Assembly: GCA_036417435.1 (NCBI GenBank)
Contig: CM070917.1
Coordinates: 58,192,436-58,256,435 of the forward strand
DNA length: 64,000 bases
DNA from: Inia geoffrensis
Lineage: Eukaryota > Chordata > Mammalia > Artiodactyla > Iniidae
Reading direction: 5' to 3'
The notes beneath the pieces were generated by a model, which made no database searches, had not been told where the DNA came from, and worked only from the letters and a program-made list of their open reading frames with translations. Within the stretch, counting starts at the first letter, position 1. Each line of letters begins with the position of its first letter. Positions 35,201-48,965 of this stretch are shown here, piece after piece. The position numbers were made by a program, and so were the translations under genes.

Positions 35201-36680
35201 GGGAAAAGCTGTGGGGAAAGTGGGGGACACCTTATCCTGACCGCAGTGCTTCCAGCCCAGGCTGTGTCCTCCTCCTGACCCCCACGGACCTCTTGGCCAG
35301 CTCCACTCCCACAAGTCCCTGGGGCAGAGTTCAGCTCTCATCCAGCCAGGATTAGCAGGAGAAGGGCTTCTAGGAGCTTCTCTCTGGGGCATGACCTCCC
35401 TGCCCCATGGACAGAGGTCTCCTTACCCCTATACAGCTCAGAACCAGCAGGACACACTCTGGCTAGCTTAATGGCAAAGAAAGTCTCTGCTCAGTGGCCA
35501 CACGCCCAGGAGCAAGGCCCCAACCACAAGGCCTCCACCACTGGGCACAGACTCAGCAGCCCACGCGTGATAGGGCACTGCTGCCCAGAAGCCAGGACCT
35601 TCGACCGCCACCGTTGCTAGAAAAGAGATGCGGGGGGGATCTGCTTTCTGGTGTTGGCTGCTTCTGAGTCTGTCTGTTCAGGTGAATCTTGGTTGGCGAA
35701 GCCCAGGTCACATTCCCCCACTCTAACTGCAAGGGACTCAGAGAACACCAGCAAGGTAGCAGCCACCCCAGAACCCCTTTTAGTTCACAGAGCCCAAACT
35801 CCCAGCAGCTGCTGCGCTCTGAGGGAGAAACCATCCCAGGCCTCTCTCCCAGCCTCCAGTGGCTGCTGGCCATCTTTGGTGTTCCTTGGCTGGTGGGCGC
35901 ACCACTCCAGTCTCTGCCTCCAACTTCACACGGTCGTCTCTTGGGTCTAAGTCTCAAATCTCCCTCTGCTTTTCTCTTCTGAACCCTGACACTGGATTTA
36001 GGACCCACTCTAATCCAGGATGATCTCATCTCAAGATCCTGAACTTGGTTATATCTGCAAAGACTCTATTCTAAGTATGGTCACGTTCTGAGGTTCTAGG
36101 ACTCCATCTTTGGGCCCCCAGCCATTCAACCACTCCAAGAGGCATGAGAAATGGGCACTGAGAAGGCGGCAAGGGAGAAGAGGAAGAGGTGAGGTGGAAA
36201 GGGACGTTCGGGCAGGAGAAACCAGCTGCCCGAGCCCAGCATCCACGGGGCTGTCGAATCTCCTTTTGCTACTCAAACCCCAAGTCAGCTTGTGGCTGCC
36301 CAGACCTTCCCACCACCTCCCGTATCCCCATCATTGTCTCTTCCCCAAGGCCAGGCATCACGAACACCCCATCTCCTTGAGGGCTCCCAGGCCCCCCTGC
36401 GCCTCAGACCCCCAAGATCTCCAAGTCCAGTAGGCAGGAGAAGCTGCCCTGCCCCTCCTGCCCAAGGGGAAGGATGGGTCCCACAATCCCTTCATCTTTT
36501 GACTTCCTACCTCCCAAAGCGCTTTCCTTTCCTCTTCCCCAAATTCTCTGTTGGAGTTTGGGCCATTTCTTCTGATGGGGCTCATTCCCATCCTTGGCAG
36601 AAAATGCTCTCAGAAATGGAGAACCTTCAAGATGCAAGATGCATGGGTCAGAACCAGAATATAAAAACATCTGTGTGCAC
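32201..36680. other. Intergenic DNA with MIR remnants
   Basis: No gene was recognised. A minus-strand MIR core (ATTTTACAGATGGGAAAACT) lies at about 33520-33600, and a further MIR-like piece follows near 33640. A short AT-rich stretch lies at about 35020-35100. The frames of 150-211 codons here overlap frames on the other strand and match no family I know. Confidence 0.55.
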
Positions 36681-36689
36681 TCTGCAGTT

Positions 36690-36890
36690 TACACTGCCCT
36701 TTATCCTACACTGTCTCCTCGGATCCTCACTGCTGCCTGTGAAGGAGATACTAATCCCATTTTACAGAAGAGGAGACTGAGGCTCTCAGAGGTTTAATGA
36801 CTTGCCCAAGTTTACACAAACCTGAGACTCAAACCCGAAACGTCTAACTCCAGCTTTTAATGCTCTTCCCACCAACTCCACCACACTGGG
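36690..36890 (-). repeat. MIR SINE remnant
   Basis: Contains CCATTTTACAGAAGAGGAGA, CTGAGGCTCTCAGAGG and GACTTGCCCAAG in the expected order for the complement of MIR. Confidence 0.75.
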
Positions 36891-39800
36891 CTCAACCCCA
36901 TGAAGAATCCTGTCCATGTCACAGCTTCAATTTTCCTAGGAACAGGGAATTCACCACCTAACAAAACAGCGAATTCCACTGACAGTCCCAAGTATCAGGG
37001 AGTCTTCCTTCATTGAGGGAAAGCCCTTCCTTCTTGGTGTAACTCACCCCCCCACCCCCTGCCTTGGCAATGGGCAATGCCCCTGCCCCAGTCTTCTCCA
37101 GGACACATCTCTCCATTTCTTACCCCCTTCTTGAAAAGTGGGGCTCTGGCCATCCCCTCCGGGTCACCCTCCCTAGAAGGGTTTCTGGCCTCTTGATGCC
37201 CAACCTACAACGTCAAGGACACAGGTCCTTGAGGCAGCTGCGAAGGGTTACTTTGGACAGGTATCCCCTGGCACTGTGCCCGAGTCAGGCGGAACTAAGG
37301 TGAGGACTGTGCCCGCTCTGGAGGTGACAGTCTCTCTTCCCATGACCAGAGTCTGGGGGTGAGGCCCGGCCATCTGGCCACCTTGACCACCTCAAGCTGG
37401 GGCCACCACGGACAGTCCCGGGCAGAGGCAGTCACTGTGCCACAGCACAGTGGCAATGTCACACGTTGGAAAAGAAGAAGAAAGGCAAGCACCAGCAAGC
37501 AGAGTGGCTGAGGAACAGCTGAGCTGAGTCACTGCAGCCGGGAGGGTGGAGGCGGCTGCAGGGGTGGGGTGGGGGCCTCCCAGGGATGGAGGAAGGAGGA
37601 GGGGACACCAGGCACCAGGCACCCTCCCCTGGGCTTCTGGAGCTGTGTATGGTCAAGGCACCTAGCAGCAGGGTGCCCAGGGGGTCGAGCTGACCATCAG
37701 CGCTGTGCAGCCAGCTGGCCTCGGGCTCCATTCCCAGCTCAGCCACCAACTGGCCCACAGGCCTCCGCCAGCCACGTGATCTTTCGAAGCCTCAGTCTCC
37801 ACCTCTGTCTAGTTGGGTAATGGCTGCCTCCCCCGCTACTGGACCGATTACTGAAGGCCATGGTGCCCAGTGCTCAGGGTGGCGTCTGGCACACGAGGGG
37901 GGCGCTGAGCCAGGCCCCAGCGGCTCTGCTCACCATCATTATGAATGAGGAGCCTTAGGTTTTCCCAGAGCAGGATTCTGGGGTTTGTCCAGTGGGCCTC
38001 CCCCACCCCTGCCCCAGGCCCTCCTGCTGCCCCATGGGTGCGTTTCCGAGGCTGTCGGTGGTCTTGGGCTGTTTCCTTGTCGACTTTCCCACACTTCCCC
38101 CTTCATGGGCCCCAGGTCCAGGTCCAGCAGGCTGGGCTTTGGGGCAGCCATGTCTGTTATCAGGGCAGGGCTCCCACCTCAGCCGGCATCCTGCCCCCAT
38201 CACCTGCTGGGACCCACACTGTGTGGTTCCCGCTGCCGCCAGGCAGGGCTGCAAAAGCCGGTGCTGAGTCCCACTCTGCAGAGTGATTAGCAGAGTGACC
38301 TCACCTGACACACAGCACTACCCTAACCTCTCTAGGAGCCACAGCAGACTGTGCTGGTGTGTCGTTCCCCCCACCCCCAACGTCCCCTGCCACACAGGAG
38401 GTCCCTCAGATGGCAGGATGCCCCCATCCTGCTGAAGCTCAGGGTTTAGGAACTGGAAGGCATCCTGAAGACAATCCAAACTCATTCCCTCAGGCCCTGC
38501 GAGGAAAGGGACCTGCCCAAGGCCACCCAGCCAGTGGCGACAGGGCGATTGCTTCCAGGCTTCCCTTCCCCTCGGCGGTCCTGCTGGCATTTCCTTGCCC
38601 AGGAACCAGCACCACAGGCCTCACCCCAAACGGGGAGCCCATGCGATCCTAGCCCCTCCCTCCTGTGTGCTTCCCGCTCTCCCTAGGCAGGCGCCTGCCT
38701 CTCCCGCCCCCATGCTACAGCGGGAAGGGGTTCCTATGGCACCCCTTCCCCCGCACACACTTAGCTCACTGGCAGCCCATCTGCCCGGAGACAGTGAACA
38801 GCAGATGCCTCTATGTACAGCGGTGCCTGAAGCGCAGCGGCCCTGCGCCTGCCGGACGAGAGCATGCCAGCCAGGCACAGGGCTCACGTGACACTTGGCT
38901 GGGGCAGGGGTCCCTCATCCAAGGCTGGGCCAGGAGGGGGTCAGGCCACCCAGACAGCCTACCAGGGCTGGGGACCAGGGTGTCCAAGGCCGGAATCAGC
39001 GTGTCCTGGGGGGAAGTTGCTGGATGGGCGGCTCTCTAGCAGAGGCGGCACCACGGGGGGGACAGGCTTCTACAGCTCCCTGGCACCCTGGGGACGGCCT
39101 AAAGTGAGGGGATTGGTGGACTCCGTGGACAGACCCCACAAGGTCAGCCACTGCACAAAGCGCATGTAAAGGCTTGCGGAGGAGGGTTCAGAGCATCCAG
39201 CTCCTGTACAGGTGTGGGACCCTCGGCTGGGCCTCATGGGGCTCCTCACTCTCTCTTGGCCCCAGCCTCATCCCAGGCTCCCTCAGCAAGCTTCTCTCTC
39301 TCTCTCTCCTGAGTTCTTACAACCAATGGGGGCAGATGGCAGAGCAGGGTCAAGGGACCCTAGGGCTGGACCTCCTGGGAGGTGGTCACATTTCCTGGAC
39401 CCACTGGCTCCTGGACTCACCTACTGTTTCCGGGATGCATGTGGCCAGTTAGCAAAGAGCCTTGTTTCCATGGCAACAGCCTCCAGCCCTGGGTGCAGGA
39501 GGAGGGGCTGGCTGAGGACCCCAAGAGCTCGGCCTTTGTCTCTGCTCTGCCCTCCCCAGCCAAGGAACATAGCTTTGTAGCCCATGGGTGGCCAGCAGAG
39601 CACTGGAGGGCCAGCCCAGCCTGGGGGAGGGGAACTGCTGGGCGGTGGTGCACATATTTTTCCATCCTCAATAAAAACAGGAAAATAAGTTGCCTAAGTC
39701 TGGAGCCCTATGGACTCTGGCTTGACATAAGCTAAATTTGTCTGATGCTGGAAAGAATTAGAACATTTCAATGATCTGCAAATGGGGCTGCTGAGCCCTC

Positions 39801-42100
39801 ATCTTGTTCATGGCCTCTAGCCCAGTGTCCCATATGAGAGGTGAGGGGGAGAGAGGTGAAAGGGGTCTTAGGCTGGTGTGAGCCAGCCTGCCTGGGGCAG
39901 AGGGATGGACAGCTTGGCCTCTGAGGACCCCGTTAACTGAGACGGCAGAAGCCATGACAACCAAAGCTCACTTCCAAGCCCTGCAGCCTCCCTTTCTCCC
40001 CCGCCTTCACCCTTTGTTTTCCTCCCCTCCTCCCAGCGCCCCCGCGGTGCAGGCAAGCGCAGGCACATGCAGGCACACACACGCACGCCCCCAGGCCGCC
40101 TCTGCTCCCCTCACATCTTGCGTTTGTTTTCCTTCAGCAGGGCTCCAATGGGGACACGCTGCACTCTCACAATTGGCAGCTCCCTCCGATCCCCGCCCCC
40201 CACGGAGGTGCCATATGTCAGTGTCATGAATAAGCATGAGGCGCTGTAGCTAGGGGGCTGGGAAGTGGCAGCTGCCAATCACCTTCCGAGCAGACATGGG
40301 GTGGAGGCTACCACAGAGTGGGGTGGGGGGGTCACCACTACCAGAGGGGTGGGCCAGGTGGGGGGATGGTGCAGGCAGAGGCATGGGAAGAGGGTAGGAT
40401 CAGAGCATGGTCACTGGTCCTCACCAGAGGGACCCACCTCCAGGTGACCAGTGTGCTTTCCTGAAAACAAGCAAAACCCAAATGGCATGGTGTGACCATG
40501 TGGGGTAGCCAGAGTCCCTGAACCCTGCCCCTCAGCTTTGTGTCTGCCTGTGGGCCCCGCTGGCCAGCCCACACCAGCCCCTCCAGGATGCCCTTCTCCT
40601 CCCAGGCTGCGCCGGCACCCTGTGCCTCTCCCCAGCACATGCTCCATCTGAGCCTCCCACTAGTGAGCTGGGGACCAAGGCTTCACCTGCAGGGAGGAGG
40701 AGGGGGATCCAAATTCAGCCAGCACCTGTGCTGGGCCAAGCACGTCTACACAGGGCCCCATTCGCTCTCACAAGACTCCTGGGAACTGGGGGTTTTTAGC
40801 CCCATTTTACAGGTGAGAAAACAGGCTTAGAAAAGTTTGAAGAAACTGTCTCCAAGTCTTATGGCTCAGAGTCGGGTAGCTGGATTGTGCTCAGGTCTGC
40901 CAGTTGATTGCCAAAGGCTCCGAGCACTGGGACCGGGGTACTGTTCTGTCTGCGCTGTCCTGGGTGCCCTCCACCTGCCAGCCACCTGGGACCTGGCCAC
41001 TCCTCCTTCACCTCCCTGCCCTGCCCTCACCCCCTTAGAGTTTACCCTTCCCTGAGTATACTCTTATCCATATTGGATCCTGTGGAGACCACGCAAGTCA
41101 TGGACACCTTTCTGCACATTTGTCCTTCCCCAGCACTGTCCCACCCCGACCAGCAGTGGCCAGTTCAGGCCTGACCCAGCAGGTGGCTGTGGAATGAATG
41201 AAAGAATGGACAGAGTCAGGCTGCAAGGCAAGAGCCATGTGCTGAGCACCACAGTGTGACTGCAGAAGTGTGTCCCAGGGAGATGGAGGCCATGCCCCGC
41301 CTACCCCACACCCTAGGCCTTTTTCTTCATTCCCAGCCCTGCCGGAGGCTGAGGCAGGCAATTGCGTGGATTGGATTAACCACTCCGGGTTAATTGGCTG
41401 TCCCTCACCACCAGCATGACAGATCCCGCTTGACATTTCTCTAGATAGTTAATTGACACCCAAGTAATTTGTCACAGAGACCTAGTTATATACCAACTGG
41501 GTCCCCTAAGCCGTCAGCATCTGTGCCCCAGAAACAAGATTGGCAAGTTAATAATGGAGACTTAATCATGCCATTCCCTGCTGGTATGGGAAGAGAACTG
41601 CCCGGAGACAAGATGGGGCACTGCTGGGAAGAGACAGTGCTTTCTTAGGGCCTTGGGAACACAGCATCCTCAGAGAGCCTGGAGTCCCCTCCCCTCAGTT
41701 TCCCCAACCAGGTGTGCCTTCTTCTGTTGACAGTGGTCTGTCCACTGAGGAGCGCCCCTCCATGAGATGGGCTGCAGCTGACTCCACTCCCCAGCTCCAG
41801 GCTGGACACATGGCCTCCCCTCCCCTCCAGCCACAGTGATAAAACTAAGCGGTGATCACAGTCCATCCAGAACCCAGGGCCTGGGGCTTGCGATGGAGCC
41901 TTTAGGGTAGAGGCTGCGCTTTGCCTGGGAACACCACAGGGGAGAAAGTAAGCCTGGGGCTGCTGCCAGCCATCCAGCACCCAAAGGGGAGCCCCCTGGG
42001 AATGGCACAGAGCGAGAGGGTAGACGTGTGTTGCAGCCAGGCCACTCACAGCCAGCTCTGCCCTGGAGTGAACTAACAAGGCCCTATTATTTGCTTAAGG
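36891..42100. other. Intergenic DNA with MIR remnants
   Basis: A plus-strand MIR lies at about 37700-37920 (GCCACGTGATCTTTCGAAGCC region) and a minus-strand MIR core at about 40795-40910 (CCATTTTACAGGTGAGAAAA). No exon, RNA gene or promoter was recognised. Confidence 0.55.
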
Positions 42101-42365
42101 TGGTTTAAGTTTGCTTCTATCACATGTAATCTGGAGAGTTCTCAGCTCAAACACCTATAGGCTCTTACTTCAGGATTCAAGCCTGTCTGCAGAGCCCATG
42201 TGGTGTCTGCTTACAAGAGCGAGAAGGAGCCCTGAGCAGGAAGGCAGCCTAGTGCAGAAAGGCGAGGCCTGGACAGAGGGGATCTGGGTGGAAGAGGAGA
42301 AAAGCTAGAGCCGAGGCCACCCAGCGTCTGGGGCTGGCACCCGAAGCCAACATGACGGCGTTGAG

Positions 42366-42386
42366 TTCAGCACCGTGGACAGCGGT
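42366..42386 (+). promoter_or_regulatory. RE1/NRSE, predicted REST binding site
   Basis: Both canonical half-sites are complete and correctly spaced: TTCAGCACC, two bases, then GGACAGCG. Against the 21-bp consensus, 17 positions match; the four differences are the two spacer bases and the last two bases. REST silences neuronal genes in non-neuronal cells. The nearest neuronal gene is NPTX1, whose coding region ends about 30 kb upstream. Binding is predicted from the motif alone. Confidence 0.75.
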
Positions 42387-42747
42387 GGCTTTGCCCGACA
42401 CAGCGCTGCAGGCCCAGAGGAGGGAACAGATTTCCCACCCACCTGGGAGACACAGGACAATGTGGCTCATCTTGAGGATACTGACAGACTCCTGAAAGAT
42501 GTCGTGGTGTCCTTGTGCCCTAGAAACAAGGACTCTTCTGGGTACTTAAAAAAGCCCCTTTCCAAGGTCTCCCCAGTTTCTACGGTGGGGCTAGGGTGGG
42601 GCTGTAGTTCTCAAGCAGACACTAGATGACGCACACCATTATAACAGGAGCAGGAGCAAAACGAGGGTGGAGAAAGGTCCCTGGAGACGGATGTGAATCA
42701 GGTATACAAGGCAACCAAGACAGGTGGGCATGGGAGGAGTGGCTCTG

Positions 42748-43040
42748 TATTAGTTATGTTTTGCTGCATAAAAATATTATTCCAGAACAAAGGTCTATTA
42801 CCTCACAGTTTCTGAGGGATAGGAACCTGGAAGCAGACTGGCTAGCTGGTTCTGTCCCAGGGTCTCTCATGAGGTTGCAGTCAGATGACAGCCAGGGCTG
42901 GAGGGTGCACTTCCAAGATGGCTCCCTCACATGGTGACGGGCAGGAGGACTCAGTTCTCTGCCACGTGGACTTCACAGAGCAGTTTACAACACAGCAGCT
43001 GACTTCTCTCAAAGTGAATGATGAGGGGGAAAGAGAGAGG
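42748..43040. repeat. Ancient interspersed repeat, family not assigned
   Basis: The segment beginning TATTAGTTATGTTTTGCTGC, with CTCACAGTTTCTGAGG and CAGTCAGATGACAGCCAGGG, follows the layout of a common ancient mammalian repeat whose name I cannot settle by eye. Confidence 0.5.
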
Positions 43041-43800
43041 GAGGGGGCACCATCAAGACAAAAGTCCCAATGTGTTTTAGGCCTAGTATCAGAAATGACA
43101 CACCCTCACTTTTGCACCTCCATTGGTCATACAGACGGACCTTGTTCAGTGTGGCCATAGGGCTACACCAGCCCCAGGAGGCCATCTTGGAAGTTGGCTA
43201 CCACAGGCTCCAAGAAAAAATAAATTCAAGATGGCCTGATGCTTTGAATGTACCAAAAAGAGATTTATATTTCCACTGCAGGGTTTGGGAATAAGTAATG
43301 GATACACAGAAAATAAACCAAATCCAAATCATGAGGCAATTATCAAGTGCAGGAAAAACAAGAGGTTGTACAAAGAAGGAGATGTAATTACATTACATTA
43401 CTCAGCTACGAACAGTACGTGCAAAGAAAGAGTAATGCAGACGTTGAATTCTGATTCAATGAAAATGAGAACATGGGTGGAAGGAAAGTGTATGAGAGGC
43501 TACGTGAGAGGGAACAAACTCTCAACCTCCATGGCAGAAAGTCAATGGATAATTTCTAAATCTAAAAAAACAGAAAAAGAAAGGCAGCATTAGCATGTTA
43601 TTTAGAAGTAAATATGAAAAACCCCCACTAAAGAAAACTAAAATAACAAAATTTTGCCTCTGAGCAGGGGAAGTCAGGAGAGGAGAGGGGTGGGTGAATA
43701 AGGGGCTACTGGGTTTTCGTTACAAGTCTTATAGAACTATTTGGCTATTTAAACTATGTACGTTTATAACGATTAAAAATCAAACAAACACCAAAACACC
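43041..43800. other. AT-rich intergenic DNA, possible old repeat
   Basis: The AT-rich composition changes sharply at both ends, which suggests a degenerate transposon. No intact frame or family was recognised. Confidence 0.4.
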
Positions 43801-46050
43801 AGTGCAATTTAAGTAACTACAAGACAAAACTACTCCAGCCTGCCCTCTACTCCCAGCTCTCCATCAGGCCCCTGCCGCCCCAAGGGCGGGCCTAGGGAGC
43901 TGTCTCCTCTTCCAGGGCAGGCCACCCCGTGTGCTGGAGTCGGGTCTGGATCCTTCCTCTCCTGCCCCACCATGGGCCTCCAGCAGTCTCCCCCAGTATC
44001 TTTCTCTCTGAGTCCCTCCAGGTCGGCTTGCCTGTCTTGGGACCACATCCTTCTTCCATTAGCCCACCTCTCGCCTTCCCTGCCTTGTTCCCAGGTCTTC
44101 TCCGGGTTGAGTGGAGAGCAGCCAGACTAGGGAGGACCCAGCCCTGTCCACAAGCAACAGCTGTGCCCTGGCCCCTCTGGCCTGCACTCCCTACCCCGCC
44201 TCCAGTGCCGCCCATCGTGGTAGGAAACGGAGAAGTTGCTCCTGCTTCCCAGGGAGGTGAATTGGGGATAGCGGGCCATGCTCCATCATTTCCCTGACAC
44301 CTCTCCTAATTACCCAGTGTGTTATTCATTTGGATGTCAGAGCTGCCGCATGCCTGTGCCTTTAATTAATAATTTGGTAAAACTCTATTCAGGCCTGGCC
44401 AGGGCAGTGCAACAGGGACTGCTGGGGCTGGGCCAAACCTGCAGTGGGTGGGCCGGGCCAAACCTGCAGTGGGCGTGCCAGGCCAATGAGGACCCCCCCC
44501 ACCCCCAGCAAATGCAGAAGCCTTGGGCGGGAAGCTTGGCCCTGTTTCCTTGTCCCCAGCTGTTCACGCCAGGCCACAGAGCCCCAGGTGAAGCCCCTTT
44601 AGGGACTCTTCCAGGAGGGGGCAGGAGTGCAGACCCTGAGGGGTGTGTGTGCACCAGTGAATGGGGCCTAAGTGGGGGGATTTGCTCCCCTGGAGCCCAG
44701 GCTGGCCCTTGAGCCTTGGAGAGTTGAGACCCCAGGAGCCTAGGAGGGGAGGGGAGGTGTTTTGGTCAAAGGGGCCAAGAAGCCTGGCTCAGACCCAAGC
44801 TCAAACAGGCCAACGCCTGTGATCAGAAAGTAGGGGGGCAAGGGAGGTATCCTTGGGACAGCTAGGAACATGGCTGGGCCTCCTCCTTGACCTGATCATA
44901 AAGGACTCCCAGCCCTGGGTGTCCTCCGTTCCTGACTGCTCCAGGTGAGGGGAGCGTGGGCAGACTAGGGTCCTGGAGGCGGGTGTCCTGAGGGGCCTGG
45001 GTGTGACCTGCAATGGTCAGGCCAGCCCACCACCTCGTGGGAGCCTCTCAGGCTCAGCCCCTGGGGACCCAGGGAAGGGGCACAGAGGCTGCCAGGCTAA
45101 CAGAAAAATCTATTTGGATCCAACTTGAATTATTGAGTGTTTCGAGATTTATTCTTGGTTCTGGGGTGGGCTGTGATCTGTGAAGATGGATATCATCTCA
45201 GCCCTATTTTTAAGGTTCTGTGAGAAGAAGCCCAGACACCACTGCACCTAGGGCTCCTGTGTAGCCTTCTGCAGGGTAGAGCCCCTGGGGGTGGGGGGTA
45301 GAGGTGGGCAGGACATGCCACCCCCAAGCGCCCTCCCCATTCCCAATCCCACTGCTTTCCTGCTCTCCCATGAATGACCCCAGCCAGTAGGTCCCCAGGC
45401 ACCACCTCATCCCCTTCTAGTTGATTCTGCACTCCCCCAGCCTCCCCAACCCCTCCACATGAACATTCAGCATGGTCCATCCCTCGAGATGCTCAGGGCT
45501 ATAGCCACACCCACCACCCTGGGGTGAGCCAGGGGTCCCAGCAAGCTGCTGACATGCTCTACCTCTTCATCTTATCTCTGATACGGCCTTGGTGTAGCCA
45601 GTAGACAGGGCCAAGGTGCCAATGGCACCACCCACTGCTGCAGGTTCTCTTCCATCAGGCTGTAGCTGAAACTCTCGTCCCTTTTAGGTTCAGACGCCCC
45701 CACCTCTGCCCACAAGCCTTCCATGCCAGGCTTAACGCCCCCACTCAGCCCACCCAGGGTTAAACAACGTCTCTGCTATCCTCCAACTGGTTCTCCTGGA
45801 ACCCTACTCCCCCCACTGAGGTCAGGCCCAGGATTTATTGGGGCCATAATTAGTTTCTGATGGGGTGGGATTTACACCCTTTGGGGCTTCTGGGAAGAGC
45901 TGGAAACCCTTGAAAGCAGAGGTAGGTTGAGTCTTGACCCTCTGAATCTTGCAGGGGACTCTGCCCTCCCACTCCCCACTCAAGCCAGGGGCACTAACAG
46001 TGGCAACTTGGAGGTGGGGAGAGGGCTCCTTAGAAAAACCACTCACAGCC
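43801..46050. other. Intergenic DNA, nothing recognised
   Basis: GC-rich unique-looking sequence. A 20-bp motif (AAACCTGCAGTGGG and flanks) is repeated in tandem near 44436-44475. No gene was seen. Confidence 0.5.
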
Positions 46051-46968
46051 AGACTAATCCACTAAAGTCAATAAGCAAAATGGAGACACTACTACCAACC
46101 TTATTGAAATAGAAAGAAAATATCACAAACAATTGTAGGCCAACACATTAGATAATCTGGATGAAATGGACAAATTCCTAGAAACACACAAACTACCAAC
46201 TGATTAAAGAAGAAAGAGAAAATCTTCATAGATCTATAACAAATAAAAGAGAGTGAATCAGTAATCAAAACCCCTCCCAACAAAGATAAGCACAGAGCCA
46301 GCTGGCTTCACAGGTGATTTTACCAAAGGTTTAACAAGAATCAACACCAATCCTTCTCAGAGGAGGGAACACTTCCTAACTATTCTATGAAGTCAGTACT
46401 ACCCTCATATCAAAGCCAGACAAAGACATCACAAGAAAAGTACAGACCAGTATACCTTATGAATATAGATGTAAAAATCCTCAACAAAATACTAGCAAAT
46501 CAAATTCAGCAGCTTAGTAAAAGGATTATACATCATGACTGAGAAGGATTTATTCCATAAATTCAAAAGTGGCTCAAAATATGAAAGTCAATCAATATAA
46601 CACAGCACATTAACAGAATGAAGGAAAATGATCATTTCAATAGGTGCAGAAAAAGCATTTGATAAATCCAACACCCTTTCATGATAAAAACACAGAGAAA
46701 CTAGGAACAGAAGGATCTTCCTCAACCTGATCAAGGGCATCTATGGAAAACCCACAGCTAACATCACACTCTAGTGAAGCTTCCCCCTAAGATCAGGCAC
46801 CAGACGAGGACGTCCACTCACCCCACTTCCATTCAACATTGCACTGGAGGTTCCAGCCAGGACAACCAGGCAAGAACAAGATATAAAAGGCATTCAGATT
46901 GGAAAGGAAGAAATAAAAGTGAAACTATATTCACATAAGACATGATCTGATATATAAAACCCTTAAAG

Positions 46969-46971
<3 letters not shown>

Positions 46972-47006
<35 letters not shown>
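46972..47006 (+). repeat. AC microsatellite inside the old L1
   Basis: About 17 AC units expanded within L1 sequence. Confidence 0.9.
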
Positions 47007-47010
<4 letters not shown>

Positions 47011-47308
47011 ATTAGAGCTAATAAATGAATACGGCAAAGTTGCCAGATATACGATACAAAAATCAACTGTACTTTTATTCACTAGCAATGAACAATCCAA
47101 AAATAAAATGAATAAAACAATTCCATTTACGATAGCATCCAACAGAATAAAATACTCAGTAATAAATTTTACCAAAGGACGTACAGGGAGGGCGTGTACA
47201 ATGAAAATTACAAAACATCATTGAAAGAAATTAAAGAAGATCTAAATGAGGGAAAAGACCCTGTGTTCAGTGATTTGAAGACGTAATATTGTTAAGACAG
47301 CAATGCTC

Positions 47309-47682
47309 AGGGCTTCCCTGGTGATGCAGTGGTTAAGAGTCCACCTGCCAATGCAGGGGACACGGGTTCGAGCCCTGGTCCGGGAAGATCCCGTATGTTG
47401 TGGAGCAACTAAGCCTGTGCACCACAACTACTGAGCCTGTGCTCCAGAGCCCATGAGCCACAACTACTGAGCCTGCATGCCACAACTACTGAAGCCCGTG
47501 CACCTAGAGCCTGTGCTCTGCAACAAGAGAAGCCACCGCAATGAGAAGCCCACGCACTGCAACGAAGAGTAGCCCCCACTCGCTGCAACTAGAGAAGCCC
47601 GTGCGCAGCAACAAAGACCCAAAGCAGCCAAAAATAAATTTTAAAAACGAATTTATTAAAAAAAATAACTTATTAAAAAAAA
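47309..47682 (+). mobile_element. Long CHR-1-like SINE
   Basis: Head GGGCTTCCCTGGTGATGCAG and a body of tandem 'ACAACTACTGAGCC' motifs. The perfect 15-bp target-site duplication AAGACAGCAATGCTC lies at 47294-47308 and 47683-47697. Confidence 0.94.
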
Positions 47683-48965
47683 AAGACAGCAATGCTCTAC
47701 AAATTGATCAGTGCAATCACTATCAAAATTCCAACTGCCTTTTTTGGGGGCAGAAATGGACAAGCTGGTTCTAAAATTCATATGGAATTGCAAGAGACCC
47801 AAATATCCATATACAAAAATTACCTCAAAATGCGTCAAAGATCTAAATGTAAGAGCTGAAACTATTAAACTCTTAGAAGAAAACATAGGAGGAAATCTTT
47901 GTGACATCAGATTAGGCAATGGTTTCTTCGTTATGACACCAAAAGCACAGGCAACAAGTGAAAAACAGATAAACTGGATTTCATCAGATTTTAAACTTTC
48001 ATTCAAAGGATGTTATCAAGAAAATGAAAAGACAACACACAAAATGGGAGAACCTATTTGTAAATTATATAACTGAAAGGGGTCTGGTACCCAGGACATA
48101 TAAAGAACTCCTACAACTCAATGACAGAAAGACAAACAACCCAATTTTAAAAATAGCAAAGAATTTGAGTGGACATTTCTCCCAGGAAGACATACAAATA
48201 GCTAATACGCACATGAAAAGGGCTCAAGATCATTAGTCATTAGGGGAATACAAATCAAAACCACAATGAGATACCATTTCACATACACTAGCATAGCCAG
48301 AATCTAAAAGACAGATAATTACAAGTGTTGGTGAGGATGTGGAGAACTTAGAACCCTGTGTTGCTGGTGGGGTTGTAAAAAGGTGCAGCCACCGCAGAAA
48401 ACAGGAGGAAAATAGTACGGCTATTCCTCAAAAAGTTAAACAGAGAGTTACCATGAAATTCCACTCCCAAGAGAACTAAAAACGTAAGTTCACACAAAAA
48501 CTTGTACGTTGATTCGCATAGCAGCATTAGTCATCATAGCCCCAAATAATCCAAATATTCATCAGTAGATGAATGGATAAACAAAATGTGGCCTATCCAT
48601 ACAACAGAATATTATTTGGCCATAAAAAAAAGTACTGATCCATGTTACAACACAGATGAACCTTGAAAACTCATGCTAAGGAGAGACTCCAGTCATAAAG
48701 GTCACATACTTTGTGTGACTCCATTCCTATGAGGTACCCAGAATCGGCAAGTCCACAGAAACAGGAAGCCCATTAGTGGTTGCCAGGGGCTGGGGCAGGG
48801 GGGAGGGGGGGAGGAGAGCGACTGCTAATGGATACGGGATGAACAGGTTCTGGAACTAGACAGTGGTGTGCCTGCACAAGATTCTGAATATACTAAAAGC
48901 CAATTAACAGTACACTTAAAGATGTTAAAATGGTGACTTGTTACATGACTTTAACTTTGAAACAA

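Larger units (their letters stand above)
46060..48965 (+). mobile_element. Old L1 ORF2-3' fragment with nested SINE
   Basis: Diverged L1 sequence running through ORF2 reverse transcriptase (for example GATTTATTCCATAAATTC near 46550) to the ORF2 C-terminal region and a 3' end near 48965. All frames are broken by stops and indels. It is interrupted by an (AC)n tract at about 46972-47006 and by a long CHR-1-like SINE at 47309-47682. It is clearly older than the L1 at 60.6 kb. Confidence 0.78.

Noticed and set aside
37900..37916. CTCF-like GAGGGGGGCGC motif
   Set aside because: It has one G too many for the core spacing and lies within a MIR remnant.
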